DNA of 64,000 nt from Brachynemurus nebulosus. Lineage: Eukaryota > Arthropoda > Insecta > Neuroptera > Myrmeleontidae. Below are positions 36,690 through 48,800 of this stretch, in pieces. The notes under the pieces are model-generated. The model was not told the DNA's origin. It saw only the letters and a program-made list of their open reading frames with translations, and did no database searches. The position numbers and the translations under genes are program-made. The stretch is from the NCBI GenBank assembly GCA_035578155.1, contig JAPWDM010000001.1, positions 92,331,024 through 92,395,023 on the forward strand, written 5' to 3'. The stretch's first letter is position 1. Each line of letters begins with the position of its first letter.

Positions 36690-37124
36690 CTAAGAAATTT
36701 ATGGACATAATTACGGGAATTAAAAAATTAAAAGTTTTAAAAAAATATGCATTTATATTATTTGAAATAGTTTTCAAACCTTTTTTTTATAACTATGAAT
36801 CAATACTTTCACAAATTTTAATAAAAAAAACTTATTTGTGTCTTCTGAAATTCTTAAGTAAACTACTCCTTGACCGTAACACTCACTACAACACAAACGA
36901 TAGAAACGTAATGAATCGTGATGCGGCTGTGATTGATATGTTCGGAGGCTTGCAACGGTTTTTTTAAACAATTGTTTATATTTGAAATCGTACTATTTTG
37001 ATAGAGTTTTACGTATAGTTGACGTGGCATTACACAAAATGCTGAAATTTGTTTTTTACATTCTTATTTTTTGACTAAATTAAAAACCTCCCGCATACTA
37101 TAACGGAATAATGTACATTTACCT
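36690..37124. other. Right end of the Tigger/pogo element
   Basis: A short AT-rich end with a CATAATTACGGGAATT motif directly after the solo LTR and AACGGAATAATG near the terminus. The 88-codon open frame here (36701-36967) has no recognisable features. Confidence 0.5.
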
Positions 37125-37126
37125 TA

Positions 37127-38304
37127 GTTAGTTATTAAAGATAGTTGAAAGAGTGAAGATGAATTCCTCCAGAATGTATATTATTTCTCAACTGTTTGGA
37201 AATAAATTAAAACCAACTAACGAGAGGTTTGAATTATGGTTGTGTTGGAAAATTTGGATAACAACAATCTGATTACCGATCTTGGGAATATAAATTATAC
37301 AAAAGAAGAAAAGCTATTGTCAAGTAGCAATGGGGTATTTGACAATTTTTTAAAAACCATCTTAGTGTGTTTATTACTTTTTACTAAACTCATAATACAC
37401 ATTTTTAAATTATTTTGTACTATATTTTTAATAAAAATCACGGATCAAATTTCAGTTTTTAAAAAGATCGCCAAAACGATGCTTTCTGTGACATCAAATC
37501 GTATGACGTCATTGGCTCTAAAATATTGAGGAGTAGTAGTAGTAGGTCTAGTAATGAAAATTAATAATTAAAAATTGTTTTCATAGTTACCAAAAAAGTA
37601 AACAGTTTTTTTCCTAACTACAAATATAATACCTACATATTCGAACGAGCTTGTGACGTAAGCTGCTTTTGCTTGATGTTTTTGATTACGTCATTTTTAA
37701 CGTAAATTTTGTAATTTTATTTAATTAAAATTTTTGTATTTTTGAATGAAATAACTTTTAAAAAAGCAATATTCAGTATCATTATGACTCGAGCAATTAT
37801 TTAAAAATCAAAATAGATATTTTTTCAACTACTGTCAAATACCCCATTTAAAACTACAGTCCGTTCAAATTAAACTTAAGCCTATAACCATAGTAATTGT
37901 CAATGATTCCCATTGAAAGCATTTAAAATTTTTGTTTATTCAGGCTTATCTTTAACTTGAACAGACTATACTAACACTACTTACAGAACCTTTTTTTTGA
38001 CAATATAATGCTTATGAAAATAAGTGATGTTCGAAATAGGAAATATGCATGTTTTTTAGAAAATTGTGAAACATTTTTTAAAATATTCTATATATGTCAC
38101 AAATTCTTATAACAATTCTTTTTGTTTGATTAATTTTAGTTTTCATAACGAAATTAATGTAAATTATCTACCTTAAATAAAAATTCCGCCAAAACGATAC
38201 ATTAGAGCAATGCAGCGATCCTATTGGTTGTTACACTTGTGACGTATAATTTAAGTAAAACACCAAATATGCCGCATACATATACTGAATGAAATATGTA
38301 TTAA
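37127..38304. other. AT-rich stretch holding a probable small MITE
   Basis: AATGGGGTATTTGACA at about 37331 is mirrored at about 37835-37850, and GACGTCA-type motifs (TGACGTCATTGG, TTGTGACGTAAGC, GATTACGTCATT) recur between them. That suggests a ~520-bp iterated-motif MITE. The 97-codon frame 37236-37529 crosses its left border and is probably chance. No gene. Confidence 0.45.
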
Positions 38305-39071
38305 GCGTTGTTCACACCTAAGTAAGTAGATTAGTAGATTAGTAGTTAGTTGTTAGTAGAACAACTTAGTAGCTTAGTAAAACAACTTAGTAGTAAATGG
38401 AACAGGAAAAAAATATAACAATAGGTATTCGTTGGTGTAAAGTATACCTCATTTCAGATACAACTGATCATGAGTTTTTGTTAAAAAATTAAATAATTAT
38501 ATTCAAAACAAATCAATCTTCTGTTCTTTTCTAAAAACAAACTGCAAACTTAAAATTTACGTAAATGCAATAATGAAAGAGATTAAGCCAAGAAAACGGA
38601 AATTATTTAAATTCAAAGTGACGAAGCATGGTTAAATTTAACTGAAATGAACCATAGTAAAAATAATATATTGCCTCCAATAAACGTTTGTGTATTTGTA
38701 TTAAATATGCTATAGTGCATACATAATTATATGTATACTCTTAGGTAAAAAATAAACAAGTCAAGTGCAAGTTGTACTTACACAAACAGTATTCCGTACA
38801 ATCACTTGTTCGATACAAATTATACAATAGAGTAATTGTAAATATTATTGTGATATTTAAATACAGAAAAGCCTTTTTTTCTATTTAATTTATATAAATT
38901 TTAAACATTCATAGATTTTGCCCTTTTTGTGACGTCAAAAATGATTATTAAAATCTTTGTGTTCCTTGTTGTTCGCATTTAAATAACCATTTAAAACTAC
39001 TTTCTAATTTAAATGTTTCTGTACCTTTTTTTGCGTTTCTTTACGTCACATTGGATGTGTCGCGTCCATAG

Positions 39072-39635
39072 TAGGGTTTCCGATCTCTGGCCAAAAAATC
39101 GATTTGTGGATCGATTCGAATCGTCAAACCGAAAATCGATGCCGGAGAAAATCGGCTTACAAAAGATCGATCTGACGAAAATCGATTCAATTTTTGTACT
39201 TAAAAAAATAAAAGATATAAAAATTTTAATAAAGTTTCTTATTAGGTAAATCACAAACCAGTTTTCAAAAAAATTTTCAATTTCCTTTGAAGATGAACTA
39301 CTGAATTTAATATCAATAAAATCAAAATGGTTTCCAGTTTGCGCTAAAAGTGTCACATGAATCCAAAATTTTACTCAATTTTCTATAAATGAATTATAAA
39401 AGTGGTAAAATTATTTGACGACTTATAGTTAAAATATATTCTACAATAATTTTGAAAAAAAAAATATTTTTACTAAAAATATTCTAATTTAAATTTGAAA
39501 AGATCGATCTCCGATCCCGTAAATTTTTCACGATCTCTGTATCGATTTGGTCTCCAAAGAATCGATTCGAAAAATCGAAGATCGACTCTCCAAAAATCGA
39601 TTTTCGATAAAATCGAATCGAGATTGGAAACCATA
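39072..39635. mobile_element. hAT-type MITE rich in ATCGATTCGAATCG, 564 bp
   Basis: It starts TAGGGTTTCCGATCTC and ends GAGATTGGAAACCATA. The identical 8-bp GTCCATAG lies at 39064-39071 and 39636-39643. Both ends carry many ATCGATT and AAAATCGA motifs. A minus-strand open frame across it (39009-39356) reads Ser/Phe-rich low-complexity residues and is not a gene. Nested in the 3-kb inverted-end element. Confidence 0.85.
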
Positions 39636-40417
39636 GTCCATAGGCTTGTTCATTAAAATTTGTTTATGAATTGTGATATTTTTGAACAATTAATTTAAGA
39701 TGAATATTTTTATTTTTATTTTTTTATTTACGTATTCATTTATTTATTTCTTTAAAAACTTACGTTAAATTATTTTATTTTCACAGTTTTAGTTTTACAA
39801 CGAAAAATTTGTAAAATTTCGGAATATTTTTTGCTATGTGTATACTGTAATATGTAACTATCAAAAACGTATTTTAACAGTGTAGATATATTTAAACAAA
39901 ATTCATACACTGACTGAACTTTTATCACCTTTTTAGTATTCCGTTACAAAACTGACAAAATGGAACACTTATGTAATAATTTTACTCTCCATCCGCCTGT
40001 CAGAGGCGATTTGCTGTGAAACTATTCGACATAACAATTTGAAATTTAGCATAGAGGTAGAGAGTGGTGGCCTAATTATAGATGTGCAGCTAAATAGCCT
40101 TTTTAGGGGTTATTTTTAAGAGATAACTTGAAGAGGTATAGAGCTAATACACTTTGTGTGGAATTATTGACGTCCTACAGCGTAGTATCAGAGGTAGTCA
40201 TGGTCGTTGGCGCACGTGTTATATCACCAATGACCGTAAACCGGTTAAAAATTAGAGAACTTGAGTCGCGACATCTATATTCTAAAAGTTAATTAGATAA
40301 TTTTGATTCTGCCATACATAAATGGTTCATTTCCGGCCTGAAATATAACCTGATAAAAACCATGTCCCTGCCACTTGTTTTCAAAGACGAATTTTTATTG
40401 TCATATTTTATTGCAAT

Positions 40418-40698
40418 AGTCCGTATACTAAATATATAATAAATGGGACATGTCAGCCATTTTTTAGCAAATAAATGTCAAAATTAATTATCATATATTT
40501 GAGTACGTAATTATTGTTACTAAGTTATGTGTTAATGAACAAATAAATTTTTTTAATTTAATCATTCTTTCTATGTTGAACTAAATGACTTTTTTCAATA
40601 TTTTATTTTATTCCAATTTATTTTAGATGAACTTATGATGAAAAATGGCGAACTTTAAAAACTCGTGACCCGATTTTATTTTAGACAGTATACGGACT
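40418..40698. repeat. Small inverted-repeat unit, AGTCCGTATACT ends
   Basis: AGTCCGTATACT at 40418 and AGTATACGGACT ending at 40698 are 12-bp inverted termini, about 280 bp apart, around AT-rich non-coding DNA. Possibly a MITE; no clean target duplication. Confidence 0.5.
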
Positions 40699-40705
40699 CT
40701 ACACT

Positions 40706-40707
<2 letters not shown>

Positions 40708-40786
<79 letters not shown>
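40708..40786. repeat. (AT)n microsatellite
   Basis: About 78 bp of uninterrupted AT dinucleotides. Confidence 0.95.
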
Positions 40787-40788
<2 letters not shown>

Positions 40789-41466
40789 TATGGAGAATGA
40801 CAGAGACATGATAAAAACCAATAAAAATGGTAACTCTAAAAATCTCATCTTGTATATTTCTAAAACATTTTTTGTAATAAATATTTCATCCAGTACATAT
40901 CATTGTTTATTTTTGGTACTTGTAATCAGACCGAGATAAAGATAAGATCGTTTTGAAATCGAAAATTATGGGTTATTTTAGAAATAAAATGTAATCGTTA
41001 AGAAAAATATTTTATCTATACTTTCATTTATATATTACTACATTAAATCCATAAAAACAAGTGATTGTACGGAATACTGTTTGTGTAAGTACAACTTGCA
41101 CTTGACTTGTTTATTTTTTACCTACATAAGAATATACATATAATTATGTATGCACTATAGCATATTTAATACAAATACACAAACGTTTATTGGAGGCAAT
41201 ATATTATTTTTACTATCATCGAATACCTATTGTTATATTTTTTTCCTGTTCCACTTACTACTAAGTTGTTTTACTAAGTTACTAAGTTGTTTTACTAAGT
41301 TGTTCTACTAACTACTAACTACTAATCTACTTACTTAGGCGTGAACAACGTATTAAAGGTATAACGTGGGTACCATAAATAATAGAATACCTTCCATAAA
41401 CTTTGCACTGGTGCGAAAACATTCAAGTAGAAAATAAATTAATTTTTGAATATTTAAAAATATTTA

Positions 41467-42466
41467 CAGCCTTATTAATGAGAATGTGCTTAAGACCATT
41501 TTAATTAAAAGCATGTTAACTTGATTTTAAATGTATCGTATTAATAAAACCATTTCAAGATGATTTTAGTTAAAATTGTTTTAAAACGATTTTAAAATGA
41601 TTGCGTTCAGTAAGGTTGCATGATGTTGCATTTTGAAAAAAATATCTATAAAAAATAATATATTTCTAATATTCAAAAATAGTTAAAAATAGTAAAAATA
41701 GTAAAAATAGTTAAAAATGTTTCTTAAGAAATATTCAATTTTTAGTGAAGATAAGTGGTACATGGTGATGTAAAATTTAAAAAAATACAAACAGAAATGT
41801 GACGTTTATTTTTTTTTAAATTTTGTCAATGTATTTTTGACTTATAAAACAGTAAAATTTGAATATTACGGAAAACGTCAATATAAATAAAATATACTGT
41901 AAAAAGTAGAAGTTACAAATCAAAGGAATTTGTCGCCATGGTTTTGGTTTATTATTATTGTTTGCCATTTTTGTGACTTGCTAGGATTACACAAAATATT
42001 TTTGTAATTTTTAATTTTATTTTAATATTTATGAATTCATTATTTTAAAATGACTACTAATGGACAATGGGCGATTTCATAGAATCCCATTTTTATTTCT
42101 TGTAATTCGTTTCGTTGAGGAAATTCGTTCTACGCCCAGTAAATTTATTTTTTTAACTTCAAAAATGTCTTCCTTTATATTAATATCATTCACTTTAATT
42201 GTTTTATATTTTAATAACAAAATTCCAATATTAAAATTAATTGTCAAGTGCGTACATTTACATATAATAAATTATTACCATAGAAATAGTGTTTAAAATA
42301 GTGTAAAACATGGGTTAAATTGATTTTAAATTTTAAAATACTACTAAGCTTAAAATGATTTTAGTATTAAGTGGGCTCATTAATACGACAAAACACTAAT
42401 AGCATACAAAACAAAGTTTTTACTTGATATTTGCTCATTAATATGGTTTTACTAAAATGATTCTAA
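41467..42466. mobile_element. Left part of an iterated CTCATTAATA MITE split by the gypsy element
   Basis: GCCTTATTAATGAG at about 41469 is mirrored by CTCATTAATAAGGC at 52402-52415, on the far side of the gypsy insertion. The motif CTCATTAATA also occurs internally at 42376 and 42434. Removing the retrotransposon and one copy of CTAA restores a ~1.07-kb element. It has the same terminal-motif reiteration as the TA-flanked MITEs. The 78-codon frame 42060-42296 is AT-rich and unconvincing. Confidence 0.55.
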
Positions 42467-43128
42467 TGTTGAGAAGCGAATCGCCTGTATATGGGCGTCG
42501 CATTTATACACAATAATTTTGTAGGGCAAATTTCGAAATTGTTGTGGAATTTGCGAACTTTGCTGAAATTGATTGCCAATCAATTAAATAATTGACGCGG
42601 TGGGGACAGGTTTTCTGACCCACGCGTGGCTGATTGAGGTGGCTATCAATTTGGGTAAGATCAGAAGTATTCGCGACGAGACACGGGCAACACTGGGGTA
42701 GTGTTCGGGTTTTCTATTTCTAGTGCAAGTAACATTGTTCAATAAAACATTTATTTATATGACTCATAAAATTTTTCAAATATTAAGTTTCGTCGTTAGC
42801 CGATTAAATATAGTGTTAATTAAGTGTAGCAGGTGAGTCCGCTCTATGTTCTATTATACTGGGTTAAGGGTCTCATATATTTCTTTGTTATTTGTAGACA
42901 ATTTGTTATTATTATTTCAATTTTATTTTATTATATATATTTTTTTTTTATTTTTTTTATTTAAACTTTTATTTTATTTTATTATTTAAATAAATCCGTT
43001 TTCTTTCCGAACAACATCTTTCATTTATTTCCACGAATTGAGATCCCTCAACACACGGCACGGAACTCGAACCCTCCCGACACGCTATGATAGTCCTGGT
43101 CCTTTAAAGGGATTCTAGGACGTTGACA
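42467..43128 (+). repeat. 5' LTR, 662 bp
   Basis: It begins TGTTGAGAAGCGAATCGCC and ends GGACGTTGACA, the usual TG...CA. AATAAA occurs at 42741-42746 and again in the T-rich distal third, as possible polyadenylation signals. It is preceded by the CTAA target duplication and followed directly by the primer-binding site. Confidence 0.93.
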
Positions 43129-43129
43129 T

Positions 43130-43147
43130 TGGTGGCAGCTAATGGCG
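43130..43147 (+). other. Primer-binding site
   Basis: TGGTGGCAGCTAATGGCG follows the 5' LTR by one base. Its TGG start pairs with the CCA end of a tRNA, as in most LTR elements primed by a full tRNA 3' end. Which tRNA is used cannot be told from the window. Confidence 0.7.
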
Positions 43148-44565
43148 TGCTAGTTGAGCCTCTCATAATGTGGAAATGGATGGAATTTGTAACGAAAAAC
43201 CACCCCTAGCAAGTACTATGAGTAAATTTACGTAGGAAAATTAGTAATCTAATTCATAAAATTCTATTACAATATCATTTGAAATAAATTTAAACAATTG
43301 GGTAATTAAACTAGGAAATTAACTAGGTCAGTTAGAGTCAGCAAAAAAAAAAAAAAGAAAAAAAATTTTTTTTTCCATTATTAAATACATATTAATTTGA
43401 TTTTTTTTTTTCTTTTAACTGAAATGTCAGCAGTAATATTTCCGTATTTTATACTAATTAGATTTATTTTTTGGGAAACAATAAGACTTCATTTTGGGCC
43501 GGGTATAACAAGAGAAAATGGAACTAGTAACTTTACAGTACCTGGAGTTAGTAAATAATCGTAAATTTCAATTTTTACGCTATTTTATATTTTTCATTTA
43601 AAGAAAGAAAAAAAAAGAAATTTAATCTCCATTATAATTAATCACACTTTACATATTACCTATTATACAAAAAAAAAAAAATACGTAAGCAAAATGCGTT
43701 GATACTTATTTTTTTTTTTTGTTCATGACATATGTACAGACAAACGTATATTAAATTCACGCATATATATATTCAAGCAATTAAAGGATCATATCGTTCA
43801 TAAAATAATGTATGTATCCATGTATACTCGATATGTAACAAACTAATAAAAAGAATAATATGCATGTAGCCATACGCACCTGTGCAACCATATGATGTGT
43901 GTAGTATACATCATATGCATATGTACTGAATACACGGGACACACTATCACTACACATTAAAACATTACATAATATTATATTACACAGATAGTTGCAATAC
44001 ATACGGAAATACAACAGGTATTTTAATACTTTTATTAATTATTATTATTGGAAAATAATTGACAAAATACCAGGGGTCCCAAAACATTTTGCAATAGGGA
44101 AGAAATAATAAGTTAATAGAGCTATAGGACGCTCCATAAAAATATTCAACTATAGGAAAGACTTAGGAATTAATTACCTATAAATTATAATATTCATTAA
44201 CTATTGTTTTAGCATTTATTGGAAAAGAAAACGAATTTTTTTTTTCTTCTCACCTTTTGTTTGTTTTTATTATTGCTAAATTTATATCATTTCTGTTTTT
44301 TTCAATTGGTTTTTTTTTTTACATTACAGGAATATTATTTTTATTTATTTATCTTTTTTTTTTATAAGGAAAAAGAAGGAGAGAAAGACAGAATTGTGTG
44401 TAAACTGATCTCTTTTCTCTTTCCTTTCGTCTTGGTCGTTACAGTGCGTTAATTTTGATTGAATAAATGATATCATTATATATAAAATTATTTATCCTTT
44501 CAAATATATACATTTTTTTTTTTGGGGTACTTTATTTTTTGTTAATATTTGGGTATTTTCTTTGA
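43148..44565 (+). other. Leader of the gypsy element
   Basis: About 1.4 kb of AT-rich DNA with T- and A-runs between the primer-binding site and gag. Open frames here (43781-44014 minus, 44219-44452 plus) are composition artefacts. The unusual length may hold packaging signals, but nothing is identifiable by eye. Confidence 0.5.
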
Positions 44566-45771
44566 TTGAGCAAAATGACGCAAGACGCACCGCAGGCAAC
44601 GACAAGTAGGTCAGTTGATTCTAAACCTACAATCAAAGTGGAAGTTCCTCGAACTAGTTTAGGGGCTTTCGTTCAGTCTATTGACGATTTCTCGGGAAAG
44701 GGGGATGTAAAAGAGTACTTTGACCGTCTCGAGCAGAGGGCTGCTCTAGAACAACTTACTGAATCACAGTTACTCAGCGTTGTCAAATGTAAGTTGGTGG
44801 GAGAAGCGTATCAATTTTTTAAGGGTGAAACTTCTCTACAGGGGGGTGATGTTGTCTACAAAGCTTTCAAAGCTAAATTAATTTCGAGATTTACGCCGCA
44901 AAGGGTACCGGGTGCCGCACAATTCAAACTCAGTCAAACGTTCCAGCGTTCCAACGAATCCGTTAGCCAATTCGTTACTCGCCTCAAGGTTATCGCCCAA
45001 GAAGTTCTCGAGGAGGACCTAAATCAAGCAACCGCCGCCGAAAGACCGGGAATAATCAAAAAACACGAAAATTTGGTACTTGCACAGTTTCGACAAGGGC
45101 TACGACGGGATCTACTACGAGTCGTCGGCATTCTTCTAATTAGGGAATCAAACTTAACTATAGACACAGCTACCGAAATAGCCACACAAGAGGAATTGAA
45201 CCAAAGCATCCTCAATACGTCACGTCATATGACACAAACGTTATATGTATCCAACGATCAGGGCCGGAGTAACTTCAAACCAAGGGGATTTCCAAACAGA
45301 AATAAGTCGTGGAATCAGTCGAACAGGGGAGTAGCATCATCGAGCGCTAACAACAGAAATACTCAATCACAAAATCGTCAAAATTCAACCAACCAGCACG
45401 GGGGACCCGAATGTTACAACTGTTTTCAAAAGGGACATTATGCTGTCGAGTGCCGCTCTACACTTGTATGTCGGAAGTGCAGAACAACGGGGCATAGGGA
45501 AAGGGACTGCACACGCAACAACGAGTCACGGAACCGTTCAGGGAACATAACTTCAAACTCTTCTGGTAGGAACCCGAGACAAAATGGACCGTCGTCTCAC
45601 GAAATTAATAATACAAAGAACCGGTCCCTAACGCAAACCGCCGGGACGGGAAATTCGAACCAAGTAAACTGGCGTACTGGATGGACACCAACAAACCAGG
45701 GCCCCGCAACTAATTTAAACTACGGCGGACCTTCGACTCTGTCCCGCCTCGAGGGCCCAACCAATCAATAA
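44566..45771 (+). CDS. gag: Gag polyprotein of Ty3/gypsy element
   Basis: 401 codons; the first of two nearby ATGs (MSKMTQ) is taken as start. Residues ~40-200 are a capsid-like Retrotrans_gag region ('GKGDVKEYFDRLEQRA', 'VKCKLVGEAYQFFKG', 'FRQGLRRDLLR'). Then comes an Asn/Ser/Arg-rich nucleocapsid with two CCHC zinc knuckles: CYNCFQKGHYAVEC (about 283-296) and CRKCRTTGHRERDC (about 303-316). Gag packages the element RNA into particles in the cytoplasm. The frame is intact, unlike every other element gene here. The pol frame is open past the gag stop and lies in the -1 frame, so pol is probably reached by frameshifting. Confidence 0.92.
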   Translation: MSKMTQDAPQATTSRSVDSKPTIKVEVPRTSLGAFVQSIDDFSGKGDVKEYFDRLEQRAALEQLTESQLLSVVKCKLVGEAYQFFKGETSLQGGDVVYKAFKAKLISRFTPQRVPGAAQFKLSQTFQRSNESVSQFVTRLKVIAQEVLEEDLNQATAAERPGIIKKHENLVLAQFRQGLRRDLLRVVGILLIRESNLTIDTATEIATQEELNQSILNTSRHMTQTLYVSNDQGRSNFKPRGFPNRNKSWNQSNRGVASSSANNRNTQSQNRQNSTNQHGGPECYNCFQKGHYAVECRSTLVCRKCRTTGHRERDCTRNNESRNRSGNITSNSSGRNPRQNGPSSHEINNTKNRSLTQTAGTGNSNQVNWRTGWTPTNQGPATNLNYGGPSTLSRLEGPTNQ

Positions 45772-45809
45772 TATCACACACCTCTACTATAAGGGACGCA
45801 CCAAGTATC

Positions 45810-48800
45810 GTGACCGCTTATGTTAATAACAAACCATTAAAACTAATTCTCGATACAGGAAGTGCAGTAACCATACTAAAAGAAGATATACTCGATTTTG
45901 ACCAATATTACTCTACAAGCGACTTCAAACTTACGGGAATTACAGGAGACGAACTGGAATGCATGGGGCATGTACCACTCCAACTTTCAATAGGAACACA
46001 ACTGTACCATATTAATACTTTAATTTGTCGGGATTTACCAATAATAGCTGATGGTCTATTGGGGCGTGATTTTTTCGAATCTCAAGGGGCCATAATTGAC
46101 TATAGCAAAAATATATTAAACATAAATGGCGAACCAGTACTTATGAATAAATTCAACCAGGATGGAAGTGATACTGACAACAGGGATATTCAGGAATTAC
46201 GGGAATTCAAAACAAATATTTTAAAAAGGGAACGTCAGACGGGGCACACCATCAAGTCGGGGACTAAGAAACCCAAAAACAGCTCGCCGGTTATCAATTA
46301 CAAAAGGACGAAGGATACTAAGATATCCTTAGGGAAGAGTAAGGCACGCCAGGAACAAAATGAAGCTACTGATTCTGATGTTCAATCAAAAACAGGATGG
46401 AAAAAATTAGTTAAGACTAGCAATGGGGGAAGCGATGGAGATACTGGATCACCCATAATTCGGCCAAAATTAGGGGGCGATCAGAAGCAAGTAGTTGGCC
46501 GCTACTTTGTTTCGCTAGTGGAGAGAGTTAGTATTCCTGCTAGAAGCGAATGTGTATGCAGAGCTAGTTCAACTAATTTAGTATCCGGAACCACTGTGCT
46601 GATTGAACCAACAGAAGTACTCATGCACGGCATCAATTCCGCAAGAATTTTAACAGAAGTTCAGTCAAATCAAGAAGTTCAAGTGTGCCTAATTAATGCT
46701 TCTAGTCAAGTAATTGAATTGAATACTGGGACCGTCGTCGGAGAAGCTGAAGAAGTTCTGGAAAATGGGTTAAACAAAAAATATTTCAACACACTGTACG
46801 GGAATAACAGTGATAATGGGAAAACGTATGAAACTAAGGGACATAACGGGGAAATAGTTCAAAATGGAAATATTTTTAATAATAAAAGTGGGAATTTACA
46901 AATGAACTACAAGTTAGGGAATGGTACTATTTACAAGGGAGTACCAGGGACAACAAAACAAACTACCTCAGAACGTACAAGAAAATTTTGCTACAACGTA
47001 TCTGAACACAGGGGTTACGTGGAAAATTCAGAAACTTGGACTAAACTACGGGATAGCGTGCAACTTGACCACTTGGATGAAGAAACTCAAACTAAGATTT
47101 TACAAGTGTTAGTAGAATTTCGGGACATCATTTTATTGGAAGGCGACAAACTTGGTGAAGCTGTTGGAGTCAAACACAAAATCGTGACCGAAAATGTAAT
47201 GCCTATTGCGAAGCGACCATACCGTGTACCACATGCACAAAGGGAAATATTGAAGAATAATATTCAAGAAATGTTGGATGAAGGGGTCATCAAACATTCT
47301 CAGTCGCCGTGGTCAGCACCCGTGGTAATGGTGCCTAAGAAGACTACAACCGGGGAAGTGAAAATGAGGGTATGCATCGATTTTCGGGGATTAAACCAGA
47401 TAACGAAAAGGGACTACTATCCGCTTCCAAACATCAGTGAAACGATCGACATGTTGGGACAAGCTAAACTTTTCACTACTTTGGACTTGGCGTGGGGTTA
47501 TTGGCAGATTGCTATAGCAGAAGAGGACCGGGAGAAGACAGCCTTCTCCACACCAGATGGGCATTATGAGTGCCAAAGAATGCCTTTTGGATTATCTAAT
47601 GCGCCTAGTACCTTCCAAAGATTGATGGACGTGACCTTGGCAGGGCTAAAAGGGATCAAATGTCTAGCCTATTTGGATGATATCATCGTATTCAATGGAG
47701 GAGAAGTCAATGAACACATAGAACGTATAAAAGAAGTCTTTACCTGTATTCGAAAAGCAAATCTGAAATTAAAGCCTTCTAAATGTCAGTTCCTTCAATC
47801 AGAAATAAACTACTTAGGGCACATAATAGGCCGAGATGGCGTAAAACCTGAGGAAAATAAGGTGTCTGCAGTTAAAAATTATCCTAAACCAAGAAATATA
47901 CGGGATATCCGATCATTTTTGGGACTAGCCAATTTCTACCGAAGATTCATTCCGCAGTTCGCACGTATTGCAAAACCACTAACAGAATTAACGAAAAAGG
48001 ATGTTCCCTTTAAATGGACAGAAGAAACCGATAAAGCGTTCAATTTGTTGAAAGAAGCATTGTGCAAGGAACCAGTACTGCAGTATCCAGACTTTCACAA
48101 AAGTTTCACGTTAACTACGGACGCATCCGGAAGTGCTATAGGGGCTGTACTTAGCCAGGAGTACAATGGGTGTGAGAAACCAGTCGCGTATGCAAGCCGC
48201 CAATTATCAAAACCAGAAAGGAATTATTCCGTATCTGAACGTGAGTGCCTTGCTGTTGTATGGGCAATAAAACACTTCAGATGCTACTTGTACGGGAAAC
48301 GATTCAAAATTGTAACTGACCATCGACCGTTACGATGGCTTTTAACCATACGGGACCCAAGTTCAAGGTTAGCTAGATGGGCTCTCACTCTGGGAGAATA
48401 CGACTTTGAGATTGAACATCGGGCCGGAAGTAAAAATGGAAATGCGGACGCACTATCGAGGATTCCGGTACAAATGGTTAACTTAGAAGAAGGTTACGAA
48501 CCATTCTGGGACCGTCAGTGGATCAAAGGGGAACAAAGAAAAGATCCATTATTAAAACCAGTATTCGACCGATTAAACACCGACCCGGATTATCACGAGT
48601 ACTACCTAGATGATGACGGAGTACTATACAAAGCACGAGGCATTACGGATCGACACGACAAAATGGTTATTCCGAGAACTATGGTTAAAACGGTAATTAG
48701 GGACTACCACGACACGCCATTTTGTTCTCACTTGGGATACTTGAAAACTTTAAATCTTATTCGTAACAAAATGCATTGGACAAACATGTGCGCTGATGTG

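Larger units (their letters stand above)
30543..37124. mobile_element. Tigger/pogo-like DNA transposon, 6.58 kb, split by a solo LTR
   Basis: The ends AGGTAAATGTACCATATTAC and GTACATTTACCT are inverted and flanked by TA (30541-30542 and 37125-37126). A motif of the form TAATTCCG/CGGAAT or TTACGGG recurs near both ends (about 30560, 30741, 30770, 30794, 33905, 33942, 34178, 36705, 37101), as in the iterated-motif MITEs. A decayed transposase gene on the minus strand fills 31036-33717. A solo LTR (34330-36685 with ACTA flanks) interrupts the region upstream of the transposase. Without it the element is about 4.2 kb. Confidence 0.8.
38306..41350. mobile_element. 3-kb element with long inverted ends
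   Basis: The left end CGTTGTTCACACCTAAGTAA is mirrored (with one gap) at 41330-41350. The arms match over about 140 bp (with TAGTAGAACAACTTAGTAG units) and again over about 38660-38820 versus 41040-41200. TATTAA occurs just outside both ends, a candidate target duplication. The interior holds a nested hAT MITE (39072-39635), a small inverted-repeat unit (40418-40698) and an AT microsatellite. No coding region is recognised. Confidence 0.65.

Noticed and set aside
37236..37529. 97-codon frame with a hydrophobic stretch
   Set aside because: It crosses the border of a probable MITE and resembles no protein; composition-driven.
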